A model generated the notes under the pieces. The model was not told where the DNA came from. It made no database searches and worked only from the letters and a program-made list of their open reading frames with translations. Position numbers and translations under genes: made by a program. Below are positions 28,561 to 39,155 of a DNA stretch of 64,000 nucleotides, piece by piece (position 1 is the stretch's first letter; every line of letters begins with the position of its first letter). Source of the DNA: Lepiota brunneoincarnata (Eukaryota > Basidiomycota > Agaricomycetes > Agaricales > Agaricaceae); contig JAEBUN010000016.1 of assembly GCA_023014365.1 (NCBI GenBank), positions 248,001-312,000 on the forward strand, in the 5' to 3' direction.

Positions 28561-30072
28561 GTCGAACAACTCAGACATTCCAAAACTGTGCGAGGGGGAT
28601 CTCATTGGGTTAGATCTAACAAAGTTCTTAGACAATAGATAGTGTTGTGAGCCCATTTTTGTGGGCCTGTTTGGTCTTTGAGGGAACATGCAATTGTGTG
28701 ATTCCTGTCTTTCACAGCTCCTCTGATGTCTGGTGTGTCCACCACTCACAATTGTTTCAAGTGATTCAAATGGTTGAATGTCAAGCCATTTGCACAGCTC
28801 AAGATATACTGGTGTTACACCACAAAATCATTTCATTTGTGAAATCACTAGCTAATAGAGTAACTAACTCTCCATTACCAAATAATATCAGTATATGGCC
28901 ATTGTCAGACACTGGGTATGAGAGATTAGAATACTATCTAAAATACATGAAGGCAGACATCTCAGAAACTGAACCAGAATACTCAGACAAGTAAAAGCAA
29001 TGTTGACTAACTTATTAGTGACAAGGCTATGGAAGAATGACTCTGGCATAAATGTATCCAAGCATTGTATCCAATACCATGTTAACTAAGATATTAGTTA
29101 AGATCCTTGTGACTGTACAAAAGACCCATTGCTCTGTCTTTGCCCTCAGAAAGTGGAAGAGTCATAATGCCTATGCCATTCAGATGGTACCTGGCCATAT
29201 TAACAGGTCCTGGAGTGAATCTTGACAAGAGAATTTAGAGATTAGCTAATGTCCTGGTGAGGATGTTCCCTTGGAACAGCTCTGATGGTATTGAAACATA
29301 AAAAGATTGGATGGGGGTATCCATGAGGGTACTCAGGGATGAATGCTCCCTCATAGAAACAAAAGAGGATCAGAAATGATGAACTAGAAAATACAGATTG
29401 ATAAGAATGGAACAAGCTAATTAAATTCTAATATTAGTTTATAGCCTGAAGACTATGGAAGTAATCTTTTAGAACATTAGGGTTGAGAACCCAGGTGTGG
29501 AGAATCCAAGAAAAAGATAAAAACCTATAGATAAATGTTAGCAAGTTTCCTCACTAACCTGACTGGCTGTGATATAAATATTCAGGCACTTAGGGAGCAA
29601 GTTCCTGAGAGTAAATTGATGTCACTGATATTGGAACTCCTAGAATGATGCTCCTAAATGATGAGGAGACAATAAAATGATGATGCCAAAGGCTTGTTTC
29701 AGGTATACCCATAAGTTAATTGTATATTGTTATAAAAACTCATCTGTAAATTATATAGGAGGCAAGAAACTACTTGCCTATTTCCCCCCACCCAATTGTA
29801 TGGTCAATTAGGATAGGAATATAAAGCAATTTATGTGATTTTCTTCAGTCATAGACCACCAGAGACTTAAAGAGTTATATGTACTCTTTAAAACCAGACC
29901 CTTTGAAACAATTGAGATATTGACAGACCCTTCTGCTTGACTTGAGAGCTGAATGCAAGTTGATAAGACTCTTTTATTCTTAAGTAGAAAGTTCACTAAC
30001 TTCTGTCCTCTTAGAGGCCTTGCCTCAGAAGTATACCATTGAATTTTAGAGCCATTAAATTGAGAAGTGAAC
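28561..30072. other. AT-rich relic DNA
   Basis: No gene or motif is recognised. Codon-like structure is absent and CG is rare. A 115-codon frame at 28647-28994 may be part of the duplicated, decayed locus. Confidence 0.3.
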
Positions 30073-31085
30073 ATAGTACACTAGGGCCAGTTGAAAATGC
30101 TGTCCACTAGGTCTATCTAGTTTAAAAGATACTTACTGCAGGAGCTTGCAAGAAGCCTGTCTTGCTGAGTAGTATAAAGTTTTATTGCATTGTTCAGAAG
30201 CTGTAGTGCACTAGGGCCCATTAGATAATGCTGTCTGCTAGGTGTTATGAACAGTCCAGACCGGGAGGAACAAGAATTATTGTTCGACTTTACAAGATGG
30301 GTACAGGAGACTACAGACCAATTACGGGCACAAGAATACGAAGACGAGGAAGGGGAATACTACACCGCCATGCAGGACCTGGCGAGAGAAGCAGGAATGG
30401 AGATAACCTTGGAGGATATATTGGAATACCCCGAGGACGAGGAAGATAACCATGGATCAACCGACCCAACCTCCGATACGGATGGAAGCACTGAGAGAAT
30501 GGAGAGCGAGAACGGAGAGGACTCCATGGAGATACAATCGGGAGAAGAAGATTATGAGTCAGAGGAAAGCGATGGAACATCGCACAGCAGTAGCAAGAGT
30601 ACTGACTCATTGTAATATAAATAACACTAGGATGCCATCAGCCAGGATGTGCATCATGGTCAGGACTGCGCACGACCAGTAGAACAGCCAAGTAACCTAT
30701 AACGAGTATATAGCACCTCATAGGTATATAAGGCCTGTACAAGTAGAGATTAAAGCCCTAAGCTTTAATCTTGTTAACAGCGGTCGTTTACCTCTCTGCC
30801 TTAACTTGGCGTCTTCCCTCGTTATCTCATTGAGCGCGATCCACTAAGCTCTATAAGGCCAACCGTCTCGGACACCTTTAGAGTGATTGAAGGCCGTCTC
30901 CAGTTATCCTTGGATACAGAAGGAGCACGGATCATAACACTAGGCCTACTAGTTTAAAGACACCTACTGCAGGAGCTTGTAAGAAGCCCGTCTTGCTGGG
31001 TAGTGTAAAGTTATAGTATTGTCAAGAGAAAAGGACATAGTATGCTAGGGCCCATTAGAAAACACTGTCTGCTAGGTCTATGGAG
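30073..31085 (+). repeat. Tandem repeat of ~131-bp units, interrupted by solo LTR F
   Basis: Unit 1 is 30073-30203. Unit 2 is 30204-30242 plus 30945-31037. A partial unit 3 runs from 31038. Each starts TAGTRCACTAGGGCC-like and contains CTACTGCAGGAGCTTG. The spacing (131 and 132 bp without the LTR) shows a small satellite-like array that existed before LTR F inserted. Confidence 0.8.
30243..30939 (+). repeat. Solo LTR F of the chromovirus family
   Basis: It is a complete 697-bp LTR with a perfect 5-bp target duplication CTAGG (30238-30242 and 30940-30944). The U3 ORF (30247-30615) is intact with the Thr/Ser variants of LTR A. No internal sequence remains, so it is a product of LTR-LTR recombination. 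Confidence 0.95.
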
Positions 31086-31329
31086 GCTCACTGATTGTGA
31101 AAGCTTGCATTTTGCCTGACTTATCAAATCATGAAGATATTCATTAACATATTATATAGTAATGACTGTTGAAGTTCCCATTGTATTCAGATAGGACAAC
31201 TGTCTGTCTAGTTGGAGACTAAGAGAATAACCTACCAAAACTCTAAAAACATTAGAATTGAATATATTTCTGGAGATTTGTGACAACCTCTCCCCCACAA
31301 ACTTATAAAGTTGGAATTAATGAACTTGT

Positions 31330-33390
31330 TAACAAACTTCATTTTCAATCCCATAAAGTAATCTGCATTTCACCAGCAGCCAGAGCATCTGCTGATCTCC
31401 ATTGATGGTCTGGATGAGCATGAGGGCAAGTGAGAGCAGGTGCAAAATAGTCACCCTGATTGCCAGCTTTGTCAACCAATAGCCCATCACTCCTCTCCTC
31501 TGGGTCATCACAAACCACCCTAGAGCCTCACCTGTGAAATGTGTTCACAACCAAGTATGTTGAATGGTGCTATTAAAAGGAGGAGGTGCTGATTGACCCT
31601 GATGAGGCATGCACAGACATTGAGTGGTACTTGCAGGAGAAGTTGGAAGAAGTCAAGGAGAATTATCCATCATTGTTTCCACCAATGATTCAATGGCCAG
31701 TGGAAAGCTAGCTCCTGAAATTAATGGCAGCAGCATTAGGGTCTTTTTGCTTTTGCTAAAATGGTCATCAGGTTCATAGGCAATCCAGAGTGGGGGGACC
31801 CTGTTAGGGGTGCCAAAGTTCAGTTCAGAACTTTGGTTTGAACCTGAACCTTCTGAACTGAACCTAAAAGTTCAGTCCAGTTCAGGTTCAGGTTTAGCCC
31901 CTGGCCTGCTGGTTCAGTTCACAGTTCAGGCTCAAAGATGAGGGGCCTGAATGCATCCAAACACATTTGAACCAATAAGTTAGAGCTTTGCAGTAAATAC
32001 AACAATTTACAACAATTTTCCCAGTAGAAATAGGAAGATTGATGTATATCTCAGGGACAACTGCAGGGATCAGCAAGTGGTCTTTGCCATTTGATAGCCC
32101 CTGCCAACACCTCTTGAATATGCTGCTTCATGCCCCAATTGACTCACCCCTTCCCTCATTCTCAATTCTCACAGAGTCACACATACAAGTTTCTGAGGCT
32201 GTGAGTAGTCTTTATCACTTTCCTCTCATGACTATTACTTATGTTGTCTGTAGAACAATTACTTGTCTTCTAATAGGTATAGAATACATCAGTTCTTGCA
32301 TATATGAGTTTCTGAGGCTAATGATCACTCATATTCTAACATTTTACTCTTATTCACCCTTCCTACCCTTCTTTGGTTATTTGTACCTGTTTTTTTTCTT
32401 TTTTTGGAGGGGCAAATATATGTGTATGGAAAAGATGGATACAAAACTGGACTTTTAGATGGAGGAGCAGAAGCAAAGGAATGGGAGCTCAGGGAATGGA
32501 ACTTTGATTGGTTTATTGCCAATATAAACACTTTTTATGACATAGTACAAAAAAGTTCAAGTTCAAACCTGTTTGAACCCTGAACTGAACCTTCTGAACT
32601 GAACTGAACTTTGGCACCCCTAGACCCTGTATCACAGTGGGAGAATGTGCTTGATGTTGGCAATGAAACAAGAGTCTCTGCTCAGCTAAGTGGGAATCCA
32701 GTGAACCCTCTTGCTAACCTCAATGCATTATATGCATGCATACTCTCAATGATCCTGGCTGATGTGCTTCCTGTGACCTTGCGTATCTTAGGCAGCTCTT
32801 ACCATATCTCTCGACGGCCAATGCTTCAGCAGTCTAATATTTTAGCACTGACACAGCATCGCATGTATGGGGCACTACAGAAAGTCCACTCGGTTGTCCG
32901 CATTCCGCCACCACCAGATGCTAATTCTGAACCCGTAACATCTTTTCATGCCTCGTTTCAAGATTATCTAAGGGACAGGGAGCATTCCGGTCCATTTTCA
33001 GTACCGCGGAAAGTGGCGTACAAGGAATACCTCAAATGCTCAGGACGGGTTCTACAGGAATCAGCCAGTGGTGAGCCTTCCAATGGTATACAGAGTCTAT
33101 ATTCCAGGCTGATGCGTATATGGAATGTACGTTTTCAAAGGCCCATTGAAGCCACAGAGTTCCAACGTCATTTTATCCTGGCCTAGTCCTGAGCTTGAGG
33201 AGGGGCGAAAGAGGTTATACGAGGACGCCGTCGAGTGTTTCTCTATGGAGGTTGAGGATTTATCAGAGGACGCACGACACGATGTGTTGCCCGGGATCAT
33301 CGAGAGTTACATGAAACTCAACATCGAGGACTTAGCCTCCATCCCCCTTGGTCTTTTTTTCGAAAGGATACCTGTTAACGAAGTACGTTC
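31330..33390 (+). pseudogene. NACHT-domain (NLR/STAND-like) gene relic split by a hAT MITE
   Basis: With stops and frame changes the plus strand reads a Walker B-like LISIDGLDEHEG (~31390), then FTTKYVEWC and YLQEKLEEVKENYPS (~31640). After the MITE it continues DPVSQWENVLDV (32623 on), NPLANLNALYACIL and a helical region with FHASFQDYLRDREHSG (~32950). The final frame reaches ~33390. These blocks occur in agaricomycete NACHT ATPases related to HET-E-type incompatibility proteins. The P-loop segment is missing on the left. The part right of the MITE is nearly undamaged and CG-rich, whereas the left part is worn. Confidence 0.7.
31805..32622. mobile_element. hAT-type MITE, 818 bp
   Basis: The 24-bp inverted ends TAGGGGTGCCAAAGTTCAGT... 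are flanked by the 8-bp duplication GACCCTGT (31797-31804 and 32623-32630). Size, end sequence and duplication length fit hAT. Many GTTCAG/CTGAAC hexamers lie just inside both ends. There is no transposase, so it is non-autonomous. It sits inside the NACHT relic, and removing it plus one duplication copy rejoins GGACCCTGT-ATCACAGTGG. Confidence 0.93.
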
Positions 33391-33483
33391 GGCATGATAA
33401 CCGATGAATCCCTAACCTAGGTGCAGTCCGGGTTTCAAAGCGAATTTAATTGGCACGAGTTCGTAACAATACCAGTCAATGCT

Positions 33484-33871
33484 CTGCATATCTTTGTAAA
33501 CGACCTTGAGAATTGCAGGGATTTTGATCTCGACGTGAGTTTAGCACCCAAACTATATTCATGAGCTACAACATCCGCTAAACGGCTACCGGCCGTTGCC
33601 GTGGTCGACTATACGTCTTGCCACGGCCCCTCTGTGCTCCGAATCAATGGCTCAGGTTTCTCTTGACTTGGAGCACCTGAAAATCCATTCACCTGCTACC
33701 TTGGCTAGAGTTTTCCGCATCGGCACCGGACGTGTCGTTTGTATTGAGCTTGAGCTGGATTGGACATGGCTCAATATTTTACCTTACCCCGTAACTGTAA
33801 TCGTTGGCTCCGGCTCTGTCGTTGCGCTAAAATCATGTGTTGTAGAGCTCACAAACACCTCGCGCACTTGA
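33484..33871 (+). CDS. Unrecognised frame, parent-like copy of the 28.2-kb relic
   Basis: Frame MPWSTIRLATAPLCSESMAQ... to 33871. It has alternating hydrophobic/acidic sequence (RVVCIELELDWTWL). No domain is recognised. It is CG-rich and lies ~100 bp after the NACHT relic, possibly part of that gene's C-terminal region. The decayed duplicate at 28200-28560 shows the block was once copied as a unit. Real exon limits are unclear. Confidence 0.3.
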
Positions 33872-34947
33872 ACCCCCATATCTCGTAAACCGAGAACTTG
33901 GGTAGGTTAAAAAACAAACTTGGATACGGGCGTGGTTTTGTGATGGGCTTGAATGTGCCCCAGGTTAGTACAGCGAACGCTAGCATCTACACCCACAAAA
34001 GTGATTCACACGCCAAATTTCATTCCCAGGATACCCGGGACAAACTCCGAGAGCAAGATGTCGCCTGGTGCGTTGGAAGCGATAATTGGCCAGTGGTTAC
34101 TGTTAGTAATGCTGATGTTCCAGGGTGTGATCAACGATCAGTGATGGAGCCAATGTCATTGGCGAGGCATGCGATATAGTAGATGTGTCCCTTGAGGTGT
34201 GGATAACTCTGGGTTGGCGAAAAAAGCGGCTCGACAAAATTCTTGATGAAATCCATGACTATTGTTAATTTCGTATTTGAGAAGGTGAGAGGACATCTTA
34301 TGGTGTACTACGGACGTAGGCAGATGCAACTGACAGCTCTTCCGGTCTCCAACTACTCCTGTGAATCCATCGAAAACCTGGTATGCCTCAGAGAGATCGC
34401 CGCGGGAGTTGGTGCAGACTGCTTCACACAGCACTTAATGCAGACATTGGTTTTGTGCACCCCGTAAGAAAAACCCACACGTATCCCTCCACAATCAATC
34501 GTCTGACAATTTGTTGGCCAGCAAGGTACGTATTGTACAAGATCGGGAGAGAGTAAGACGAGAGTGTCTGTGCCATGTCATGTAGTAAAAAAGCTGGGGT
34601 ATGGTGGGTGTGGTCTTGACTTGAGTCAAAGAAGAGGATGAGGATTATGTGGTAGTGGTGGTCGGGCTATTCTGCGGAGGGGGAAAACGAAAGGGAATTC
34701 CCGTTTGCCGGTGGAAGGAGAAAGGAGGTCAGCGTCTCAGGGTCCAACATCCACTGGAGTACTAGATTATGAATAAGCAAGACAGTTACAGACAGGCCTC
34801 TTGTGGTGTGGAAACCACCGCTGTTCGATATTCGGGTTTGATGTTGGGGCTGACTTCCCATCATGTTTCCCTTCTTGTCGCATCGTAAAGCCAACGCACA
34901 GACAGAGGACAAATCACGTCGTGACCATTCCTAATGGATGTCTCCAC
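33872..34947. other. Unassigned stretch between relics and the membrane-protein locus
   Basis: Short frames only (for example 34243-34467). No domain is recognised and no repeat is seen. The right part is probably the 3' flank of the minus-strand locus. Confidence 0.3.
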
Positions 34948-37368
34948 TCAGCTGTGCCTGTGACGGCGCGGAAGGCCTTGCGGTAAAACATGTCCGCCCT
35001 GTGGAGGGGGCTTGACGTCAAAAAATTCAACTAGGACGTTCCATAACTCATAGTCGCCTCGCGCCACAACCAATTGGAGCTCGTGTCTCCCTTCCTTGAG
35101 CTCCGAATCCAATTCGAAGCTGTGTAATCGGGGATTGGGGGGAATTTCATCCGGTCGAATCTGGCGAAGCTCTTTGTCTCCCTCCCGAATAGACAGTATT
35201 GTAGGCTCCGCTTGGCGGTGCAACAGCCTGATTCGCAGGCTTGCCGGGTGTTTGAGGAATACCATGAGACGCGCGATTGTCTGACTTCTGTCCACCACAG
35301 CTCCTCCGAACACGTAAATTGGAGTGAGATAGAAAGTGAACGAATTGGACGTCTGCTGCGTCCACCACCGCTCGCGATTGTTTCGAATGAAGGGAAGAGC
35401 GACTTCGTTATCGGAAGTGTCGCTGAGGTAAAGCAGATGGTCGTTCTCCTTGATGCTCAGGCCTGGTTGTATACGGACCACAGAGCGAGCGAACGGATTC
35501 TTAATGACTGCATGAACACAGTCTGTGGGACAGTCCGTAGCGTCATAGACAGTCGCAACACCGAGCCTTGCTGCAAGCAGCCGTTGGTCGCGCGGGAGCC
35601 AACCGATGCATGCAAACCTTGAATAGACTGCACGGGCCGTTTCCTGAGAGCAGCTCGGGTAGTGGTACGCCTGGTCCAATTGGTTCCGATCCATTGCAAT
35701 CCTAATCCGATCTATTCTTTCCCCCATTTCGGCCCTCATAGTATCCAAAGGAGAGTTCCGAATTTTTAGTCTCTCCTGGACACACCGTAGGAGGACGTCG
35801 TCAGGGCCAGTGGGAAGGGTCCATTGGAGGTCGTGAATTGTGCTGGGAACTGCACCGTCCGCACCTGAACCACTGATTACCATACTCCATGCACTGTCGA
35901 CAAGCCGCCAAGACTCTTGCCACTGCCAGCTGCTATACTGAGTCTGTTGCTGTGCCACCTTCTCCATCCTCCCTTTTACTTGAGCCCGTTCCTCCTCCAA
36001 TCGATTCTTCCACCCAGCCGACCACTCCAGAGAGTGCCAATCGCGCATCCACTCCCACCCTTTCGAGCTGACAACCCTCTCTACTCGTGAATAGATCACT
36101 TTTTCCAGTTTGGTTGACATCTCCAAGAGAGCCAGCTCGTGTTTTCCCCACTCCAATGCCATCCACGCGCTCAATTGATCCAACTCCTGCTGTTTGGCTC
36201 GTTCGTTCCCCGTTGGCTCCTCAATTAGCTGGTGACAGTCAAGCAAGGCATCGGTATACATCGCTTCCATGCCACTTACAAGCCAGCGGCTCCAAGTATT
36301 CATGATGTTTGCTTTAAGGCGGAGCTCATAGCCTTGCTGCAGGTACTGGTCGTCGTACATGGATAGCGGCCTCGGAATCGGAGAATGGCCAGGGATCATC
36401 GTCCTTTTCGCGGCCTTGGGTTCAAAACTCCATTTTATCAGAAGTATCGCGGATGGGGGAGGGGTAATTGGGTTGAGTTGGGCAGCCGGCAAAAGGGAAG
36501 GTACCAACGAGGGGGGACGGGATGCGATTAGTTGGCCAGGCAGCCCAAACCAGAGCGAGGGGATCATGGTGGACCATTGGATTTTCTGGCCCAGATGTAG
36601 ACGAGGCACAGGATTATCGCGGTTCAAGGCGTGCAATAGGGAGTCATAATAGTCCAATAGTGCATTTACAAGAACCGGGTGATTTTCCTTCCAGGAATTA
36701 CTACCACCAATCTCCGAATGTAAGGTAGCTCGCATTTCCACTTTGTTTGCGTCTGGAATGATGGAACAATTAAAATACACAAGTCTCTCCTGATCTCGGC
36801 GGTACATGACAAACGCCATGCGCCTGTTCGCATCGAACACTGTCATGAATAGGCACTTCTTTCCCTGGGCGCCGGACAAGGTAAAGTATAGCACGATATT
36901 TCCAGGACCCTTGAATTCCTCTAGCGGGCCAGTATAGCGAGTGATGAACTCCAGGAATCGCTGTTCATGAACTAACGGGAGGGCGCCATTGAGGTGCTCA
37001 ACATCCTTTTCCGTCGTGACCAAAGGCTCATGCTCAGTCAATTTCAGCCGCACAGTGACACCTGTCCTCTCGTCAAACCCAGGATTCCATGCCCACAGTA
37101 AGATCCGAACTACTGAAAGCGCAACCTCCATGCCCAGCCAGATCGCAGCTCCATTGGATGTGCTGCGGGAAGCAAGCGTAAACGATCCGACGTATCCGGC
37201 AATAGCTGCCGGAATGGCGAATAAAAGACCTATCCATGAGCAGATTACGAACATCCAATCTTTGGCTGGATTGGGAAAATGAGATCTGTGTTGGAACCGC
37301 AATTCACCCAAAAGTTCATCATGATTAAGATCTTTGAATGGATCCTCCATTGGAGTAGGCGTGTTCAT
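34948..37368 (-). CDS. Large membrane-anchored hypothetical protein, C-terminal frame (806 codons)
   Basis: The frame begins MNTPTPMEDPFKDLNHDELL. It has two hydrophobic segments (WMFVICSWIGLLFAIPAAIAG, residues ~39-60; LGMEVALSVVRILLWAW, ~77-94) and then a long soluble part. A Trp-rich helical region (~440-520, SSWQWQESWRLVDSAW) follows, with a beta-rich end (VLVEFFDVKPP). No family is recognised. Its first 44 nt overlap the end of the next frame upstream, which also carries membrane segments, so the two are probably one protein interrupted by a frame change, or neighbours from one transcript. CG-rich, normal-looking codon use argues for a live host gene. Confidence 0.6.
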   Translation of the reverse strand: MNTPTPMEDPFKDLNHDELLGELRFQHRSHFPNPAKDWMFVICSWIGLLFAIPAAIAGYVGSFTLASRSTSNGAAIWLGMEVALSVVRILLWAWNPGFDERTGVTVRLKLTEHEPLVTTEKDVEHLNGALPLVHEQRFLEFITRYTGPLEEFKGPGNIVLYFTLSGAQGKKCLFMTVFDANRRMAFVMYRRDQERLVYFNCSIIPDANKVEMRATLHSEIGGSNSWKENHPVLVNALLDYYDSLLHALNRDNPVPRLHLGQKIQWSTMIPSLWFGLPGQLIASRPPSLVPSLLPAAQLNPITPPPSAILLIKWSFEPKAAKRTMIPGHSPIPRPLSMYDDQYLQQGYELRLKANIMNTWSRWLVSGMEAMYTDALLDCHQLIEEPTGNERAKQQELDQLSAWMALEWGKHELALLEMSTKLEKVIYSRVERVVSSKGWEWMRDWHSLEWSAGWKNRLEEERAQVKGRMEKVAQQQTQYSSWQWQESWRLVDSAWSMVISGSGADGAVPSTIHDLQWTLPTGPDDVLLRCVQERLKIRNSPLDTMRAEMGERIDRIRIAMDRNQLDQAYHYPSCSQETARAVYSRFACIGWLPRDQRLLAARLGVATVYDATDCPTDCVHAVIKNPFARSVVRIQPGLSIKENDHLLYLSDTSDNEVALPFIRNNRERWWTQQTSNSFTFYLTPIYVFGGAVVDRSQTIARLMVFLKHPASLRIRLLHRQAEPTILSIREGDKELRQIRPDEIPPNPRLHSFELDSELKEGRHELQLVVARGDYELWNVLVEFFDVKPPPQGGHVLPQGLPRRHRHS

Positions 37369-38500
37369 CGAAGGCTGAGAAGGAGGTGGGGCTCCTGGGG
37401 TATTCGCTCTCGAAGGTGTTTGTGGGGGGACTGGGGCGTCGGGGCAGGTTCACGAGGTAGTTCTCGAGGCTCCAAAGGCATTCTTCGGCAATGCGATTGG
37501 CATCCCACCGGACCGGTTGTTGATTCTGAAGACGCAACTCGGGCTTGTCCATCCCTTTCGCTCTGAGATCGCGCAGGAGTCGTTGGTGCATAACCATGAA
37601 GACGATCCGGTTTTTCATGATCGAAATGACGCGAGCTTGGGTGAGGAACTGACAGCACACTGCAGCCAGAGAGCTGCCTAGTGTGCGCAGGAAGGGGTAA
37701 ATCCAGATCGGATTTTGTGCACCTAAAACAAGATGGATGTAGGGTGTAACGCTCGCAACAGCTGCAATGATGGTGCACAGGATGAGGCAGATGTTCCACT
37801 CGACAGATTTCCACTCAACCGTAATGTTCTCGGGGCTGTCGATGTGTTTTTCGTTGAGCATCTGGAGTAGCCGGCTCTCTGCGGCATAACGCCTCTTGTC
37901 CATCGTGATCATCGGAGCAACTGTCCCCATGGGCTTGAAGCCAGCATCGTCAAGGACTCTGGCTCCACACCACTGCAGTCCAGAAAACACGAGCGGGAAA
38001 TTGAGCGAGCGGGAAAATCTGAGTGCTGGGACGGAAAAGCTAGCGATGAGGACAGATATCCCAGTCTTGACGATCCCTGGGCTGCCAAATAGGGAGAGGG
38101 GGGCAGCAGCGGCATAGAGGAATCCTCCCTCAAGAGCCGAACCAACGTGCTTCTCACACTGATCGGTTCCGATGAGTGGCAGGAGAGCAGAAAGGTCTTG
38201 TATCCCGCCGGTCAGTGTCCCGCCAAAGTCTGACATTGCTATGGAGAAAGACCTATAAGTGTCATCATAGTCTCTAGCAGCAGCAACGAATGCTCTTACT
38301 TGGAGGTTTGGGACAAAGTGGCCTCCAAGCGGACTTGTTGATCCCATCTGTCCAAGTGCTTGGCTTCTGAGTTCCGAGCTCCTTGTCACCCCTTGATGTT
38401 GCAGCCGATCATAAAGCTGGCGCTCAAGTATAGATTGACGCCCGGTGGGGGGAAATCCATTGGGAGACGTATGTTGCCCGCCTTTTGCGCATATCGTCAC
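37325..38500 (-). CDS. Membrane hypothetical protein, N-terminal frame (391 codons)
   Basis: The frame starts near MTICAKGGQHTSPNG, but a splice acceptor (TTCCACAG, ~38515) just upstream suggests another exon before it. Hydrophobic segments are GISVLIASFSVPALRF (~148), VEWNICLILCTIIAAVASVTPYIH (~233) and SSLAAVCCQFLT (~270). It ends in HAYSNGGSIQRS, overlapping the start of the 806-codon frame by 44 nt in another register. No domain is recognised. Together the two would give a ~1180-residue protein with 4-5 membrane helices. Confidence 0.55.
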   Translation of the reverse strand: MTICAKGGQHTSPNGFPPTGRQSILERQLYDRLQHQGVTRSSELRSQALGQMGSTSPLGGHFVPNLQVRAFVAAARDYDDTYRSFSIAMSDFGGTLTGGIQDLSALLPLIGTDQCEKHVGSALEGGFLYAAAAPLSLFGSPGIVKTGISVLIASFSVPALRFSRSLNFPLVFSGLQWCGARVLDDAGFKPMGTVAPMITMDKRRYAAESRLLQMLNEKHIDSPENITVEWKSVEWNICLILCTIIAAVASVTPYIHLVLGAQNPIWIYPFLRTLGSSLAAVCCQFLTQARVISIMKNRIVFMVMHQRLLRDLRAKGMDKPELRLQNQQPVRWDANRIAEECLWSLENYLVNLPRRPSPPTNTFESEYPRSPTSFSAFDEHAYSNGGSIQRS

Positions 38501-38960
38501 TGCCGGGACAACCTGTGGAATGTGGTATCAGAATATGTATGAAACTGTATTACACACCACTATGAGAAGCTTCAGCGGCTCGCTACGTGTGAAGTTGTGA
38601 CGATACGGGCGAGTTGATTAATGCGAGTAGGGCCATTCCGAGGGAAATAGCTAGGCCCCGATGAATGTCATCGTAGGAGCTAACCATTGATGATCACACC
38701 CATGGAGAGTGATCATACGGGAAAGAAGAGGTTGAACGCTGTCCTTTGGTTTCTAATCGGAAGTCGCATACATACCAGGGTCGTTCCACAACGGCTGAGA
38801 CTCAATAATTACTGCAGAAGCGAAACTATGACTCAAGCAGCTGAACACACGTCTTCCACGACTTTGGAAAGGCTCGTAATGCACACTATGCTAGGTGCTG
38901 CAATTCTGCTGCAGGCGATCCTCCTCCATCCTAACACCCGAACACAAGATCACACGTCTT
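38501..38960. other. 5' flank of the membrane-protein locus
   Basis: It contains the acceptor near 38515. Otherwise only unconvincing short frames are present. Confidence 0.3.
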
Positions 38961-38963
38961 ACA

Positions 38964-39155
38964 AAGGCGCAGGCCTGGCTCCATAGCCCAGAGCCGCAGA
39001 AGCTTCTTCCGTGGCCCTATGGACCAGTCAGTGTCGAGGAGTCAGCCATCATCCAGACTCTCGCTGAACTCGAGGCAGAATCCACACCCAGCTCAGCTCT
39101 GTTTCGGCCCACTGCATCAGCTCCATATTTCATACAATTTTTTGGGTATTTCTAG
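38964..39155 (+). pseudogene. Small NACHT-related fragment
   Basis: The plus-strand reading YGPVSVEESAIIQTLAELEA resembles the P-loop region YGSENGKFGKSVIIQTLTGL of the minus-strand relic at ~41640-41700. The P-loop Gly/Lys residues are lost. It is a leftover of the same gene family. Confidence 0.45.

Noticed and set aside
32039..32458. 139-codon frame inside the hAT MITE as a transposase
   Set aside because: Hydrophobic, low-complexity translation with no catalytic motif; the element is too short for an autonomous hAT.
34948..38500. Envelope-like gene of a retroelement
   Set aside because: The membrane segments tempted this reading, but there are no LTRs around it, no signal/furin-type layout, and base use resembles host genes.
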